Origin: Lachnobacterium bovis
Lineage (GTDB): Bacteria; Bacillota; Clostridia; Lachnospirales; Lachnospiraceae
Length of the DNA stretch: 58,960 bases
Reading direction: 5' to 3'
Assembly: GCF_900111325.1 (NCBI RefSeq)
Contig: NZ_FOGW01000016.1
Location: 1-58,960 of the forward strand
The translations under genes were made by a program, and so were the position numbers. Positions 25,271 to 33,331 of this stretch are shown one piece after another; position 1 is the stretch's first letter; each line of letters opens with the position of its first letter. Below the pieces are notes generated by a model. It was not told where the DNA came from. It worked only from the letters and a program-made list of their open reading frames with translations, and searched no databases.

Positions 25271-26329
25271 TTATAAACTAGACATTATTGCAAGTAATGG
25301 TGTTATAAAAGTAAATAAAATTAAAGCAATTAGGATAGTCATAATAATTACAAGTGATGGCTCAAGTATTCCAATTAAACGATTTACTTTTTCTAAGGCT
25401 TCATTTTCATATTCAGTTGATATGTCGTTCATGACATCTTCAATAGAACCTGTAGTAAAACCGATGGTAAGCCAAGTTGAATACATATTTGAAAATATAT
25501 TTGAAAGAACAAGAGCTCTAGCAAAAGTTTCGCCATTTTCTATATGATGTTTACAAGCTTCTATATTATTATTCATTAATGGATCGTGAATTACTTTTTG
25601 GGCAAGATCAATTCCGTTATCAATATCTAATCCACTATAAATAGTAAGATACATGCAGTTTGCAAAGCGACTTCTTGAAATAAGAGAAGTGATTTTGCCA
25701 CCAAGTAAAAAAGTTTTTCCAATATCAGTTTTATAAAAAAGAACAAGTAATGTTAAAAATAAAACAAGAAGTGCAATAATTGCATACAAATAGTGATTTA
25801 GGAAAATACTTATTTTAAGTAAGGCATTAGCAAGGCCGGTAACATTAGCACCTAGCTCATCATATACCTTTGTAAAAATAGGTAAAATTTTAATAATTAA
25901 AATCATAATTACGCTAAGCATAAGAATAATCATAACGACAGGATAAAACAAAGCATCTCTAATAGATTGGCGTATATTTGATTCACGTTCATAGTAATTA
26001 GCAAGAGAAAAAAGAGTATCTTCTAATTTTCCAGTTTCTTCACTTATCTCAAGCATCGAAAGCATATAATTAGGAAAAAGTTTAGTGTCTTTTAAAGCTT
26101 TATTAAGTGGAGTACCTTTTTCCATTACAATATATAAATTATGCCAAAATTCTTTAGTTATTTTATCATTTGTTTCTTCCTCTAAAATAGAAATACCAAC
26201 ATGTGCAGGTAATCCTGCACGAATAATCATTCCCATTTGCTTACAAAAAGCAGATATTTCAATAGGAGAAAGAGTTTTTTTTCTGTTTATATAACCGTTT
26301 TTAAAAGATAGGTTTTCTATAAATGTCAT
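25271..26329 (-). CDS. type II secretion/type IV pilus inner-membrane platform protein (PilC/GspF family)
   Basis: 352 residues with two T2SSF domains (~residues 30-150 and ~220-345) and three hydrophobic segments (~150-180, ~200-225, ~320-350). The motif FCKQMGMIIRAGLPAHVGI in the first domain and ALVLSNIFSNMY in the second are typical of PilC/GspF. The protein forms the platform on which pilins are assembled. Start at 26329 is chosen because AGGAGGG lies ~6 bases upstream; an ATG at 26350 would run back over the end of the preceding gene. Confidence 0.88.
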   Translation of the reverse strand: MTFIENLSFKNGYINRKKTLSPIEISAFCKQMGMIIRAGLPAHVGISILEEETNDKITKEFWHNLYIVMEKGTPLNKALKDTKLFPNYMLSMLEISEETGKLEDTLFSLANYYERESNIRQSIRDALFYPVVMIILMLSVIMILIIKILPIFTKVYDELGANVTGLANALLKISIFLNHYLYAIIALLVLFLTLLVLFYKTDIGKTFLLGGKITSLISRSRFANCMYLTIYSGLDIDNGIDLAQKVIHDPLMNNNIEACKHHIENGETFARALVLSNIFSNMYSTWLTIGFTTGSIEDVMNDISTEYENEALEKVNRLIGILEPSLVIIMTILIALILFTFITPLLAIMSSL

Positions 26330-26339
26330 GTAATCCCTC

Positions 26340-27374
26340 CTAGTATACAAAACTAATTTTATATTTTTCTTTATTAGGAATAAATTTTATAGGATTCCTA
26401 CTCGTTGAGGCAAAAGTTGGATCCATCATTGTCCAAGTATTTCCGCTGAATTGTATAATTCCGTTTATCCAGCCAACATCTTTTATATAAACACTAATCC
26501 ATGCGTGGTATTCTGTTCCGGCATAGCCAATTTCTAGTCTTGTTGGAATTCGTTGACTTCGTAAAATTGAGGATATAACTGAGGCATAGTCAAAACAAAT
26601 ACCAATTTTAGTTTGCATAGTCGTATCAATATTTGGTAAATAACCTGCTTTTAAATTTTTTGCTTTTTCATAATCATATTTAAAATTATTAATGATATAG
26701 TTGTATGTTTTTGCGACAACGTCAAGATCATTTTTGGCCCCACTTGCAAGTTGTTGCCCAACAGAAATACAAAGTGATGAACTATTAAAATCAACAAATT
26801 GGTTTGGATATAAAAATGGTAACAGCTCATTATTTAGGGCAACATCTATTGTTTTCGTAAGAGCAAGAGAATATTTTGTGCCACTTATATTTTCATAAAT
26901 ACTTATTTTATATGAACCATTTCCTGCACTTAAAGCAAAGCAAGTAGAGTGATTAGGTAAATCATAATTATAAGTCACAGAATCAGGGCCGACAATTTGT
27001 AGTTTGACTTTTGGATTACTACCAAAATAATTTGCCAAAATATAGCCTTCGTTTCGGTTGCTATAATCTATACTACAAACTTGTGAGGCAACTTTTTCTC
27101 CACCCTCAGTTGGAACCTTAACTTGAGGTGTGCTATCTCGCAAAGGAGTGCTAGCAGGTTTATTTTGTGAGGTGTTTGTATTACCTGAATTTTCATATCC
27201 ATTACCATTATCAGTAGTAGAAGGTGTCGAAGGTACCGTAGGACTAGAATAATCAGTTGAAGGAGATGGATTATAATAATGAGACTCGCTTGTACCATTA
27301 TCACATCCTGAAAAAACAGATGCCAAACACACAATAATGATAGTATTAAAAATCTTATTATATTTTGCTCGCAT
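26340..27374 (-). CDS. lipoprotein with transglutaminase-like domain
   Basis: 344 residues. Signal peptide with lipobox FSGC (Cys24), then a ~70-residue Ser/Thr/Pro/Asn-rich spacer, then a strand-rich part and a transglutaminase-like cysteine-protease fold (~200-330) with the triad visible in KIGICFDYAS (Cys), GTEYHAWISVY (His) and TMMDPTFA (Asp). It would sit on the outer face of the membrane, long-linkered. It is the first gene of the pilus operon, and its stop codon lies 10 bases before the PilC/GspF start. Peptidase, cross-linking or non-catalytic binding are all possible; a role in processing or anchoring pilins is inference. Confidence 0.82.
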   Translation of the reverse strand: MRAKYNKIFNTIIIVCLASVFSGCDNGTSESHYYNPSPSTDYSSPTVPSTPSTTDNGNGYENSGNTNTSQNKPASTPLRDSTPQVKVPTEGGEKVASQVCSIDYSNRNEGYILANYFGSNPKVKLQIVGPDSVTYNYDLPNHSTCFALSAGNGSYKISIYENISGTKYSLALTKTIDVALNNELLPFLYPNQFVDFNSSSLCISVGQQLASGAKNDLDVVAKTYNYIINNFKYDYEKAKNLKAGYLPNIDTTMQTKIGICFDYASVISSILRSQRIPTRLEIGYAGTEYHAWISVYIKDVGWINGIIQFSGNTWTMMDPTFASTSRNPIKFIPNKEKYKISFVY

Positions 27375-27435
27375 TATATTCTCCTAGAAAGTTTATAAAA
27401 AATAATTAATCATATACGTTCTATATCGACATCTG

Positions 27436-27464
27436 TTGAAAAAGATGAAACGGTATGATATACT
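27436..27464 (+). promoter_or_regulatory. secG-rnr promoter
   Basis: TTGAAA (27436-27441), 17-base spacer, TATACT (27459-27464), 40 bases before secG. The divergent pilus operon starts at 27374, so the two promoters share a 129-base region. Confidence 0.7.
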
Positions 27465-27503
27465 ATAGTAAGTTTTAACATAGTAAAATAGGAGGGACAC
27501 TCG

Positions 27504-27746
27504 ATGAAGACTAATATAGAGATAGCTTTAGCAGTTGTTTTAATTGCATTAAGTGTTATTATGACAATTGTTGTTCTTATGCAAGAAGGAAAATCAGCTG
27601 GTCTTGGTACAATCGCAGGTGCAGCAGATACATTTTGGCAGAAGAATAAAGCACGTTCTGCTGAAGGTCGTCTTGTATTATTTACAAAAATCGGAGTAGC
27701 ATTGATGTTAATTATTTCAGTGGTCTTAGATTTGGGTATTTGGTAG
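27504..27746 (+). CDS. secG: preprotein translocase subunit SecG
   Basis: 80 residues, two hydrophobic segments (N-terminal and C-terminal ~20 residues each) separated by a loop with the SecG-typical LMQEGKSAGLG and GAADTFW. Auxiliary subunit of the SecYEG channel. AGGAGGG precedes the ATG. secG followed by rnr is a common Firmicute arrangement. A terminator-like hairpin between the two may reduce rnr expression relative to secG. Confidence 0.93.
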   Translation: MKTNIEIALAVVLIALSVIMTIVVLMQEGKSAGLGTIAGAADTFWQKNKARSAEGRLVLFTKIGVALMLIISVVLDLGIW

Positions 27747-27812
27747 AATACGGCAAGTTTTATTTGGAACAAGTCTATATTTTTTAGGGCAAAGTATTTT
27801 GTCTTAACAAAG

Positions 27813-27844
27813 AAGAACTTCAGCATCAGGCGAGGTTCTTTTTT
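27813..27844 (+). terminator. terminator between secG and rnr
   Basis: A 9-bp stem AAGAACTTC (27813-27821) / GAGGTTCTT (27832-27840, one G-U pair) is followed by T's. Confidence 0.8.
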
Positions 27845-27965
27845 AGTGTAAAAAATCCGATTCCTACTATATAGGTATATGCCATTTTGACGAAAATGAG
27901 TAGTATGTTGTACATAACCCACATAGATAACTTACAAATGAAGCACAAAGTGTAGAGGTGAAACA

Positions 27966-30104
27966 GTGAGTAAAAAAAATAAAATAGATTTATATGAAAT
28001 TAGAAAAAAAATAGTATATGACTTTATGGGCGAAAAAATTTATGTCCCAATGAAAATAAAAGAATTGATGGTTGTTCTTGGTGTTACTAAAGAAGATAGA
28101 CCACAATTAGATAAAATTTTAGAAGAATTAATTGCTGAAGGAAAAATTGAAGTTTCAAAAAGAGGTAAATACTCTAAAGTACAAGAAAGTAGCATAATAG
28201 GTACATTTGTTGGAAATCCAAGAGGCTTTGGTTTTGTGGAAGTGGATGATGATAGCATTGAAGATATTTTTATACCATCTAATAGTGTAAATGGTGCAAT
28301 TAATAAAGATAAAGTTGAAGTAATCATAGTTAAAGCTCCAAAAGGGAAAAGAAAAGAAGGTAAAGTAAAGAAAATTGTTGAAAGAGCAAATTCGAATATT
28401 GTTTGTACATATGAAGAAAGTCCAAATTTCGGTTTTGCTGTTCCAGATAGTGTTAAATTAAATTCTGATATATTTATTCCAAAAGGAAAATCTAAAAATG
28501 CCAAGTCAGGAGATAAGGTTGTAGTACAAATCACTAAATATTCTCAAGGAAATAAGCATTCAGAGGGAAAAGTAGTAGAAATTCTTGGTGGAATAGATGA
28601 TGTTGGAGTTGATATTCTATCTATAATTAGAACAAATGATTTACCAGAAGAATTTCCTGTAAGAGTAGAAAATCAAGCAGAACGAGTTGGTAAAGAAGTT
28701 TCTGAAGCCGATATGGCTGGAAGGATGGATCTAAGACAATGGAGAATGATAACAATTGACGGCGAAGATGCTAAAGATTTAGATGATGCAGTTTCGTTAA
28801 CAAAAGAAGGGAATATTTTCAAGTTAGGAGTTCATATTGCTGATGTTACAAATTATGTACAAGAAGGAAGTGCTCTTGATAGAGAAGCAATAAAAAGAGG
28901 AACATCTGTGTATTTGGTTGACAGAGTAATTCCAATGTTGCCTAGAGCTCTTTCTAATGGAATATGTTCATTAAATCAAGGTGAGAATCGATTGGCATTA
29001 AGTTGTATAATGTACATTGATGAGACAGGACGAGTTGTAGATCACAAGATTGCAGAAACTGTTATAAAAGTAGATCGAAGAATGAGTTATACTCAAGTAA
29101 AAAAAATTCTAGAACGTACGGATCAAGAGCTTGTTGAAGAGTATAGTGATTTTGTTCCGATGATTGATGAAATGGCTAAGTTGGCTGAGATTTTAAGAGG
29201 AAAAAGAATGAAACGTGGAGCAATTGATTTTGATTTCCCAGAAACCAAAGTAATCCTTGATGAAAAAGGTAAGCCAATAGATATTAAACCATATGAAAGA
29301 AATATAGCAACTAAGTTAATAGAAGATTTTATGTTAGTAGCAAATGAAACGGTTGCAACAGAGTATTTTTGGCGAGAGGCTCCATTTTTATATAGAACTC
29401 ATGAGGCGCCTGATCCAGAAAAAATTGAAAAATTATCTACTTTTGTTAATAATTTTGGTTATATGATTCATTTGAAAAAAGATGAAGTTCATCCAAAAGA
29501 AATTCAAAAATTATTAGACAGCATTAAAGGAAAAGATGAGGAAGCGTTAATTTGTAGATTAGCATTGCGTTCAATGAAACAGGCTAGATATACAACAGAA
29601 TGTACCGGACATTTTGGTCTTGCAATAATGAATTATTGTCATTTTACATCGCCAATTAGAAGATATCCTGATTTGCAGATTCATAGAATTATAAAAGAAA
29701 ACTTAAGAGGAAGATTAGATTCGAAACGTAAAAAACATTATACAGAAATACTTCCTAAAATTGCAAAATCATCAAGTGATTTAGAAAGAAGAGCAGCAGA
29801 ATCTGAACGAGAGACTGTTAAACTTAAACAAATTGAATTTATGAGTGATAATATTGGTCAGGAATATGAAGGTGTAATTTCTGGTGTTACTCAATGGGGA
29901 ATCTTCGTAGAGCTAGCAAATACAGTAGAAGGCTTAGTTAGAATTGCAGATTTAGTAGATGATTTTTATATTTATGATGAAGAAAAATATGAATTTTACG
30001 GTGAAAAAACTGGTAAAACATATAAATTAGGTCAAAAAGTAAAAATTAAGGTGATAAAGGCAGATATTAAAAAAAGAACGCTTGATTTTAGAATGATTGA
30101 ATAA
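27966..30104 (+). CDS. rnr: ribonuclease R
   Basis: 712 residues in the RNase R order: N-terminal winged helix (~1-70), two cold-shock RNA-binding domains (~75-230), the RNB catalytic domain (~245-580, with metal-binding DGEDAKDLDDAV), and a C-terminal S1 domain (~625-710). A processive 3'-5' exoribonuclease that degrades structured RNA and takes part in rRNA and tmRNA quality control. The start is GTG, with AGAGGTGA just upstream. smpB, often the next gene in Firmicutes, is not here. Confidence 0.95.
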   Translation: MSKKNKIDLYEIRKKIVYDFMGEKIYVPMKIKELMVVLGVTKEDRPQLDKILEELIAEGKIEVSKRGKYSKVQESSIIGTFVGNPRGFGFVEVDDDSIEDIFIPSNSVNGAINKDKVEVIIVKAPKGKRKEGKVKKIVERANSNIVCTYEESPNFGFAVPDSVKLNSDIFIPKGKSKNAKSGDKVVVQITKYSQGNKHSEGKVVEILGGIDDVGVDILSIIRTNDLPEEFPVRVENQAERVGKEVSEADMAGRMDLRQWRMITIDGEDAKDLDDAVSLTKEGNIFKLGVHIADVTNYVQEGSALDREAIKRGTSVYLVDRVIPMLPRALSNGICSLNQGENRLALSCIMYIDETGRVVDHKIAETVIKVDRRMSYTQVKKILERTDQELVEEYSDFVPMIDEMAKLAEILRGKRMKRGAIDFDFPETKVILDEKGKPIDIKPYERNIATKLIEDFMLVANETVATEYFWREAPFLYRTHEAPDPEKIEKLSTFVNNFGYMIHLKKDEVHPKEIQKLLDSIKGKDEEALICRLALRSMKQARYTTECTGHFGLAIMNYCHFTSPIRRYPDLQIHRIIKENLRGRLDSKRKKHYTEILPKIAKSSSDLERRAAESERETVKLKQIEFMSDNIGQEYEGVISGVTQWGIFVELANTVEGLVRIADLVDDFYIYDEEKYEFYGEKTGKTYKLGQKVKIKVIKADIKKRTLDFRMIE

Positions 30105-30107
30105 TAA

Positions 30108-30146
30108 AAAATGGATGTAATCGTAAAAAAGTTACATCCATTTTTA
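30108..30146 (+). terminator. terminator after rnr
   Basis: Stem AAAATGGATGTAA (from ~30108) / TTACATCCATTTT (30132-30144) followed by T's. Flanking A and T runs allow activity in both directions. Confidence 0.88.
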
Positions 30147-30217
30147 TAATTATATATTAAATAAAAATATATAATTGAGTACCTATTAAGTGTACTTATA
30201 ATAAATAAAAATATGAG

Positions 30218-30370
30218 TTAAAACATAATATTAGAACGTTTCTTTAAAAGTTTACCACCATTGACAATGCTAATAATTCCGCACACTAAACCACATACTA
30301 ATATGATTACGCCAATAGCAATATTAGTTGCACCTGAGCGTCCTAAAGATTTATAAAGTTTTTCTTCCAT
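30218..30370 (-). CDS. small membrane protein, 50 residues, unknown
   Basis: A 50-residue reading frame with a strong ribosome site (AGGAGGAAATTTAT before ATG at 30370) and a TATAAT -10 box further upstream (30399-30404 on the minus strand). The protein starts MEEKLYKSLGRSGATNIAIG, has one hydrophobic stretch at ~16-37 with two Cys and several Gly, and ends in a basic tail (KLLKKRS). No family is recognised. It lies alone between rnr and fprA on the opposite strand to both. Confidence 0.72.
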   Translation of the reverse strand: MEEKLYKSLGRSGATNIAIGVIILVCGLVCGIISIVNGGKLLKKRSNIMF

Positions 30371-30398
30371 ATAAATTTCCTCCTAATCATATAAGTAC

Positions 30399-30449
30399 AT
30401 TATAGCATAAGTGAAATCTCTTGCAATGTAAATATTAATAAAATATAAT
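30399..30449. promoter_or_regulatory. divergent promoters sharing one palindromic -35 box
   Basis: TTGCAA at 30421-30426 is its own reverse complement. On the plus strand it stands 17 bases before TATAAT (30444-30449), driving fprA. On the minus strand it stands 16 bases before TATAAT (complement of 30399-30404), driving the 50-residue membrane protein. Both genes could therefore compete for one polymerase site. Confidence 0.6.
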
Positions 30450-30525
30450 AATAGTTGAAAGAAAATGCACAATAAATCCGAAAAATACAACATATATAGT
30501 AAAAAATTATATAGGAGGAATGGAA

Positions 30526-31698
30526 ATGATTAGTTTAAAAGATTGCGTTGTAACAGATTCAATCAAACATTTAGGGGTATATGATGATGAATTAGATATT
30601 TTTGAAAGCCAGTATAAAGTGGATGAAGGCATTTCATATAATTCATATGTTATTATAGATGAAAAAATTGCAATAATGGACACGGTAGATAAAAGAGCAA
30701 CAGAAGTTTGGTTAGAAAATGTAGAAGCAACATTAGCTGATAAAGAACCAGATTATTTAGTTGTATTACATCTTGAACCAGACCATGCAGCTAATATAAG
30801 AGTGCTTGCAGATAAATATCCTAATATGAAATTAGTAGGAAATACCAAAACATTCCAACTATTACCACAGTTTTTTGATCTAGATTTAACAGACAGAATG
30901 ATTGTTGTAAAAGAAGGAGATACATTAGAATTAGGTAAACATGTGCTTACTTTTGTTATGGCACCTATGGTACATTGGCCAGAAGTAATGGTCGCATATG
31001 AAAGTAGTGAAAAAGTACTTTTTGCAGCAGATGCATTTGGTAGATTTGGTAATCCTAAAGAAAACTTACCATGGGAAGATAATGGAAGAAGGTATTTCAT
31101 TAATATAGTTGGAAAATATGGAATGCAGGTTCAATCATTATTAAAGAAAGCAGCGAATCTAGATATTCAAAAGATTTGTTCATTACATGGACCTGTTTTG
31201 ACAGAAAATTTGGGATATTACATTTCTAAATATGATATTTGGAGTAGCTATAAGCCGGAAGAAGAAGGAATTTTAATTGCTGTAGCGTCAATACATGGTA
31301 ACACATATAGTGCAGCAAAAGAAATGAAAGAGATGTTTGAAAAAAATGGAAATTTAAAAGTTGAATTATATGATTTGACAAGAAATGATTTGTCTCAAGC
31401 CGTTGCACTAGCATTTAAATATGATAAAATAATACTAGCGGCATCAAGCTATGATGCAGGGGTTTTCTTGCCAATGGAAGATTTCTTACATCATTTAGTA
31501 GCTAAAAATTTCCAAAATAGAAAAATTGGATTAGTTCAAAATGGAACTTGGGGACCAACGGCTGCTAAGAAAATGCAATCTATCCTTGAAAAACAAAAAG
31601 ATGTAACATTTTATGATACAGTTGTTACAATAAAAAGTACATTAAATGATTCAAGCAGGCAAGATTTAGAAAAATTAGTTAAGGAAGTACTATGCTAA
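30526..31698 (+). CDS. FprA-type flavodiiron protein (A-type flavoprotein)
   Basis: 390 residues. N-terminal metallo-beta-lactamase-like domain (~1-245) with the diiron ligands in HLEPDHAANI, a following His in VHWPEVM, Asp in AADAFG and LHGP; C-terminal flavodoxin domain (~250-390) with the FMN loop SIHGNTYSAA. Such proteins reduce O2 to water or NO to N2O and protect anaerobes. The start is at 30526: AGGAGG is 7 bases upstream of it, while the ATG at 30520 is too close. The gene overlaps the next by 7 bases. Confidence 0.93.
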   Translation: MISLKDCVVTDSIKHLGVYDDELDIFESQYKVDEGISYNSYVIIDEKIAIMDTVDKRATEVWLENVEATLADKEPDYLVVLHLEPDHAANIRVLADKYPNMKLVGNTKTFQLLPQFFDLDLTDRMIVVKEGDTLELGKHVLTFVMAPMVHWPEVMVAYESSEKVLFAADAFGRFGNPKENLPWEDNGRRYFINIVGKYGMQVQSLLKKAANLDIQKICSLHGPVLTENLGYYISKYDIWSSYKPEEEGILIAVASIHGNTYSAAKEMKEMFEKNGNLKVELYDLTRNDLSQAVALAFKYDKIILAASSYDAGVFLPMEDFLHHLVAKNFQNRKIGLVQNGTWGPTAAKKMQSILEKQKDVTFYDTVVTIKSTLNDSSRQDLEKLVKEVLC

Positions 31699-32387
31699 AA
31701 GTTTATTATGCAAAATGTATAGATTCAAACTTTATAAAAGAAAAAAATATAGATAGCAATGTTTTTATGGAGAAGCTTGTCAAATTAGGCAAGATTCATC
31801 ATGAGAGATATAAAAAAATACAAAAGATATCTAATATAGAAGAGAAGTGCCGCAGTTTATCTGCGGGACTTCTTGTTAGTTATGCACTAGCAGTAGAAGA
31901 TATATCCGTTAAGGATGTACAAATAAAATATCAAAAAAATAATAAACCCTATTTGGAAAATAGTAATATTTTTTACAATATAAGTCATACTCAAAAGTAT
32001 GTAGCAGTTGTAATATCAGATTGTGAAAGTGGAATTGATGTCGAAACAGCAAGAAAAAGATGGAAAGACAATCCAAAGTCATTAGAAAGGCTATCAAAAA
32101 AAATATTGTCTTTATCGGAACGTCAGCAATTTGATAATATTTGTAACGAAGAAAAAACAGCATATTTTACAAAAATATGGACTAAAAAAGAAAGCTATGT
32201 CAAAGCAACAGGAGAAGGGATTACATTTAATCTCTCAGAAATAGATACTAACGATATGGAGTGTTTTTTTACAGAGCAAATAGATGCAGATACATATTTA
32301 AGTGTATGTTGTTTTGAAAATATAAACAATTTAAAAAAAGTAATAAAAAAACAACTAAAATTAGAGGAGGCATATAAAGATGCATGA
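31692..32387 (+). CDS. 4'-phosphopantetheinyl transferase, Sfp type
   Basis: 231 residues with the Sfp-type signature: GIDVETARKRW (Mg-binding Asp) and FTKIWTKKESYVKATGEG (WxxKEaxxK). It transfers phosphopantetheine from CoA to carrier proteins. Whether it serves the AcpP of fatty-acid synthesis or a secondary pathway cannot be told. It overlaps fprA by 7 bases and the GreA-like gene by 8 bases, so all three are translationally coupled. Confidence 0.88.
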   Translation: MLKVYYAKCIDSNFIKEKNIDSNVFMEKLVKLGKIHHERYKKIQKISNIEEKCRSLSAGLLVSYALAVEDISVKDVQIKYQKNNKPYLENSNIFYNISHTQKYVAVVISDCESGIDVETARKRWKDNPKSLERLSKKILSLSERQQFDNICNEEKTAYFTKIWTKKESYVKATGEGITFNLSEIDTNDMECFFTEQIDADTYLSVCCFENINNLKKVIKKQLKLEEAYKDA

Positions 32388-32883
32388 TGAATTAACCGAG
32401 AGTGATATAAGAAAGATGAAAGAAGAAATAGAATATAGAAAACTTGTGGTGCGAAAATCTGCGCTTGAAGATGTCAAAGAGGCAAGAGCACAGGGAGACT
32501 TGAGTGAAAACTTTGAATATAAAGCTGCTAAAAAGTTTAAAAACGAAAATGAAAGTAGAATTCGTTATCTTGAAAAAATGATAAAGACTGCAGTTGTAAT
32601 TTCTGATGAGTCTAAAGAAGACGAGGTTGGTATGAACAATACAGTTGATGTATATTTTGAAGATGACGATATGACAGAAACTTACAAGATAGTTACGACA
32701 GTTAGAGGAAATTCGTTAAAAAATTTAATTAGCAAGGAGTCACCATTAGGTGCAGCAATTTTTGGACATAAAGTTGGAGATAGATGTCAAGTGAAAGTTA
32801 ATGACAACTTTTCGTATTACGTTGTTGTAAAAAAAATTGACAACTCTACAAGTGATGAAACGGACTCAATAAGAAAGTTTTAA
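32380..32883 (+). CDS. GreA/GreB-family transcription factor
   Basis: 167 residues. N-terminal coiled-coil (~1-80) with the acidic tip motif ARAQGDLSENFEYKAAK, in which the Asp and Glu residues that help RNA polymerase cut backtracked RNA are present. C-terminal FKBP-like domain (~90-160, SPLGAAIFGHKVGD). It could be the only GreA or a paralogue; its place behind a phosphopantetheinyl transferase is not the usual greA context. Ribosome site AGAGGAGG lies in the end of the previous gene. Confidence 0.88.
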   Translation: MHDELTESDIRKMKEEIEYRKLVVRKSALEDVKEARAQGDLSENFEYKAAKKFKNENESRIRYLEKMIKTAVVISDESKEDEVGMNNTVDVYFEDDDMTETYKIVTTVRGNSLKNLISKESPLGAAIFGHKVGDRCQVKVNDNFSYYVVVKKIDNSTSDETDSIRKF

Positions 32884-32950
32884 TTCTATTAGGATTTCTT
32901 TTTTTATTTTTCTTGAATGGAATCAGTAATGTACAAGGATGTGAGGTAAT

Positions 32951-33139
32951 ATGCCAAGAAAAATGAACTTAGATAAACCTAATTGGGTTTCCAATAAGCA
33001 AAATGAATTATATTCAAATAAAGTTAGTATGAGACCATTTTTACCAGAAGATATCAGGGTGGGTAAAAAATCACCTGAAATATCAAAAGAGGTTGAAGGT
33101 GAAAACGGTAAATTCGTAGATTTTATTGTAAAAAAATGA
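32951..33139 (+). CDS. small protein of unknown function
   Basis: 62 residues, basic and hydrophilic, no TM and no recognised domain. It contains LDKPNWVSNKQNELY and MRPFLPEDIRVG. A weak ribosome site (GTGAGGTAAT) precedes the ATG, and the gene follows the GreA-like gene by 67 bases. The end of the gene including its stop lies in a 20-base direct duplication (33131-33170). Coding is supported by start context and lack of AT-driven bias in composition, but not by similarity. Confidence 0.5.
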   Translation: MPRKMNLDKPNWVSNKQNELYSNKVSMRPFLPEDIRVGKKSPEISKEVEGENGKFVDFIVKK

Positions 33140-33234
33140 AGTAAATAGTAAAAAAATGAAGTAAATAGTAAAAAACCTTAGAAATAAGCAGGATACATAA
33201 AATATAAGATGTTGTTTATTATAAGGTTTTTTTT
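33131..33234 (+). terminator. direct repeat and terminator closing the fprA unit
   Basis: AAAAAAATGAAGTAAATAGT is present twice in tandem (33131-33170). It is followed by an 11-bp stem AAAAAACCTTA (33170-33180) / TAAGGTTTTTT (33222-33232) with a 41-base loop that has further AATAA/TTATT pairing, and then T's. This separates the housekeeping genes from the surface locus. Confidence 0.75.
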
Positions 33235-33253
33235 ATTATATAAAATACTAGTG

Positions 33254-33286
33254 TGTGACTTCTATGTGACTAGAAAGAAATATAAT
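33254..33286 (+). promoter_or_regulatory. SARP-type direct heptamer repeat and -10 box, site 1
   Basis: TGTGACT (33254-33260), 4 bases, TGTGACT (33265-33271), 9 bases, TATAAT (33281-33286). The repeats are identical and 11 bp apart, one helical turn, and there is no good -35 hexamer at normal spacing (ACTTCT). This is the arrangement used by SARP activators. The same heptamer pair stands before the adhesin gene. The first gene starts 45 bases downstream. Confidence 0.7.
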
Positions 33287-33331
33287 AAATGATATCTAAG
33301 GAGTATATTAAATTTGTTTGGAGGGGCTTAT

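Noticed and set aside
27410..27922. 170-codon reading frame on the minus strand
   Set aside because: It is antisense to secG, which has a clear family match, promoter and ribosome site. The minus-strand frame has no recognisable domain or ribosome site.
28040..28534. 164-codon minus-strand frame inside rnr
   Set aside because: Antisense to the N-terminal domains of RNase R; hydrophobic, Ser/Leu-rich composition typical of a shadow frame.
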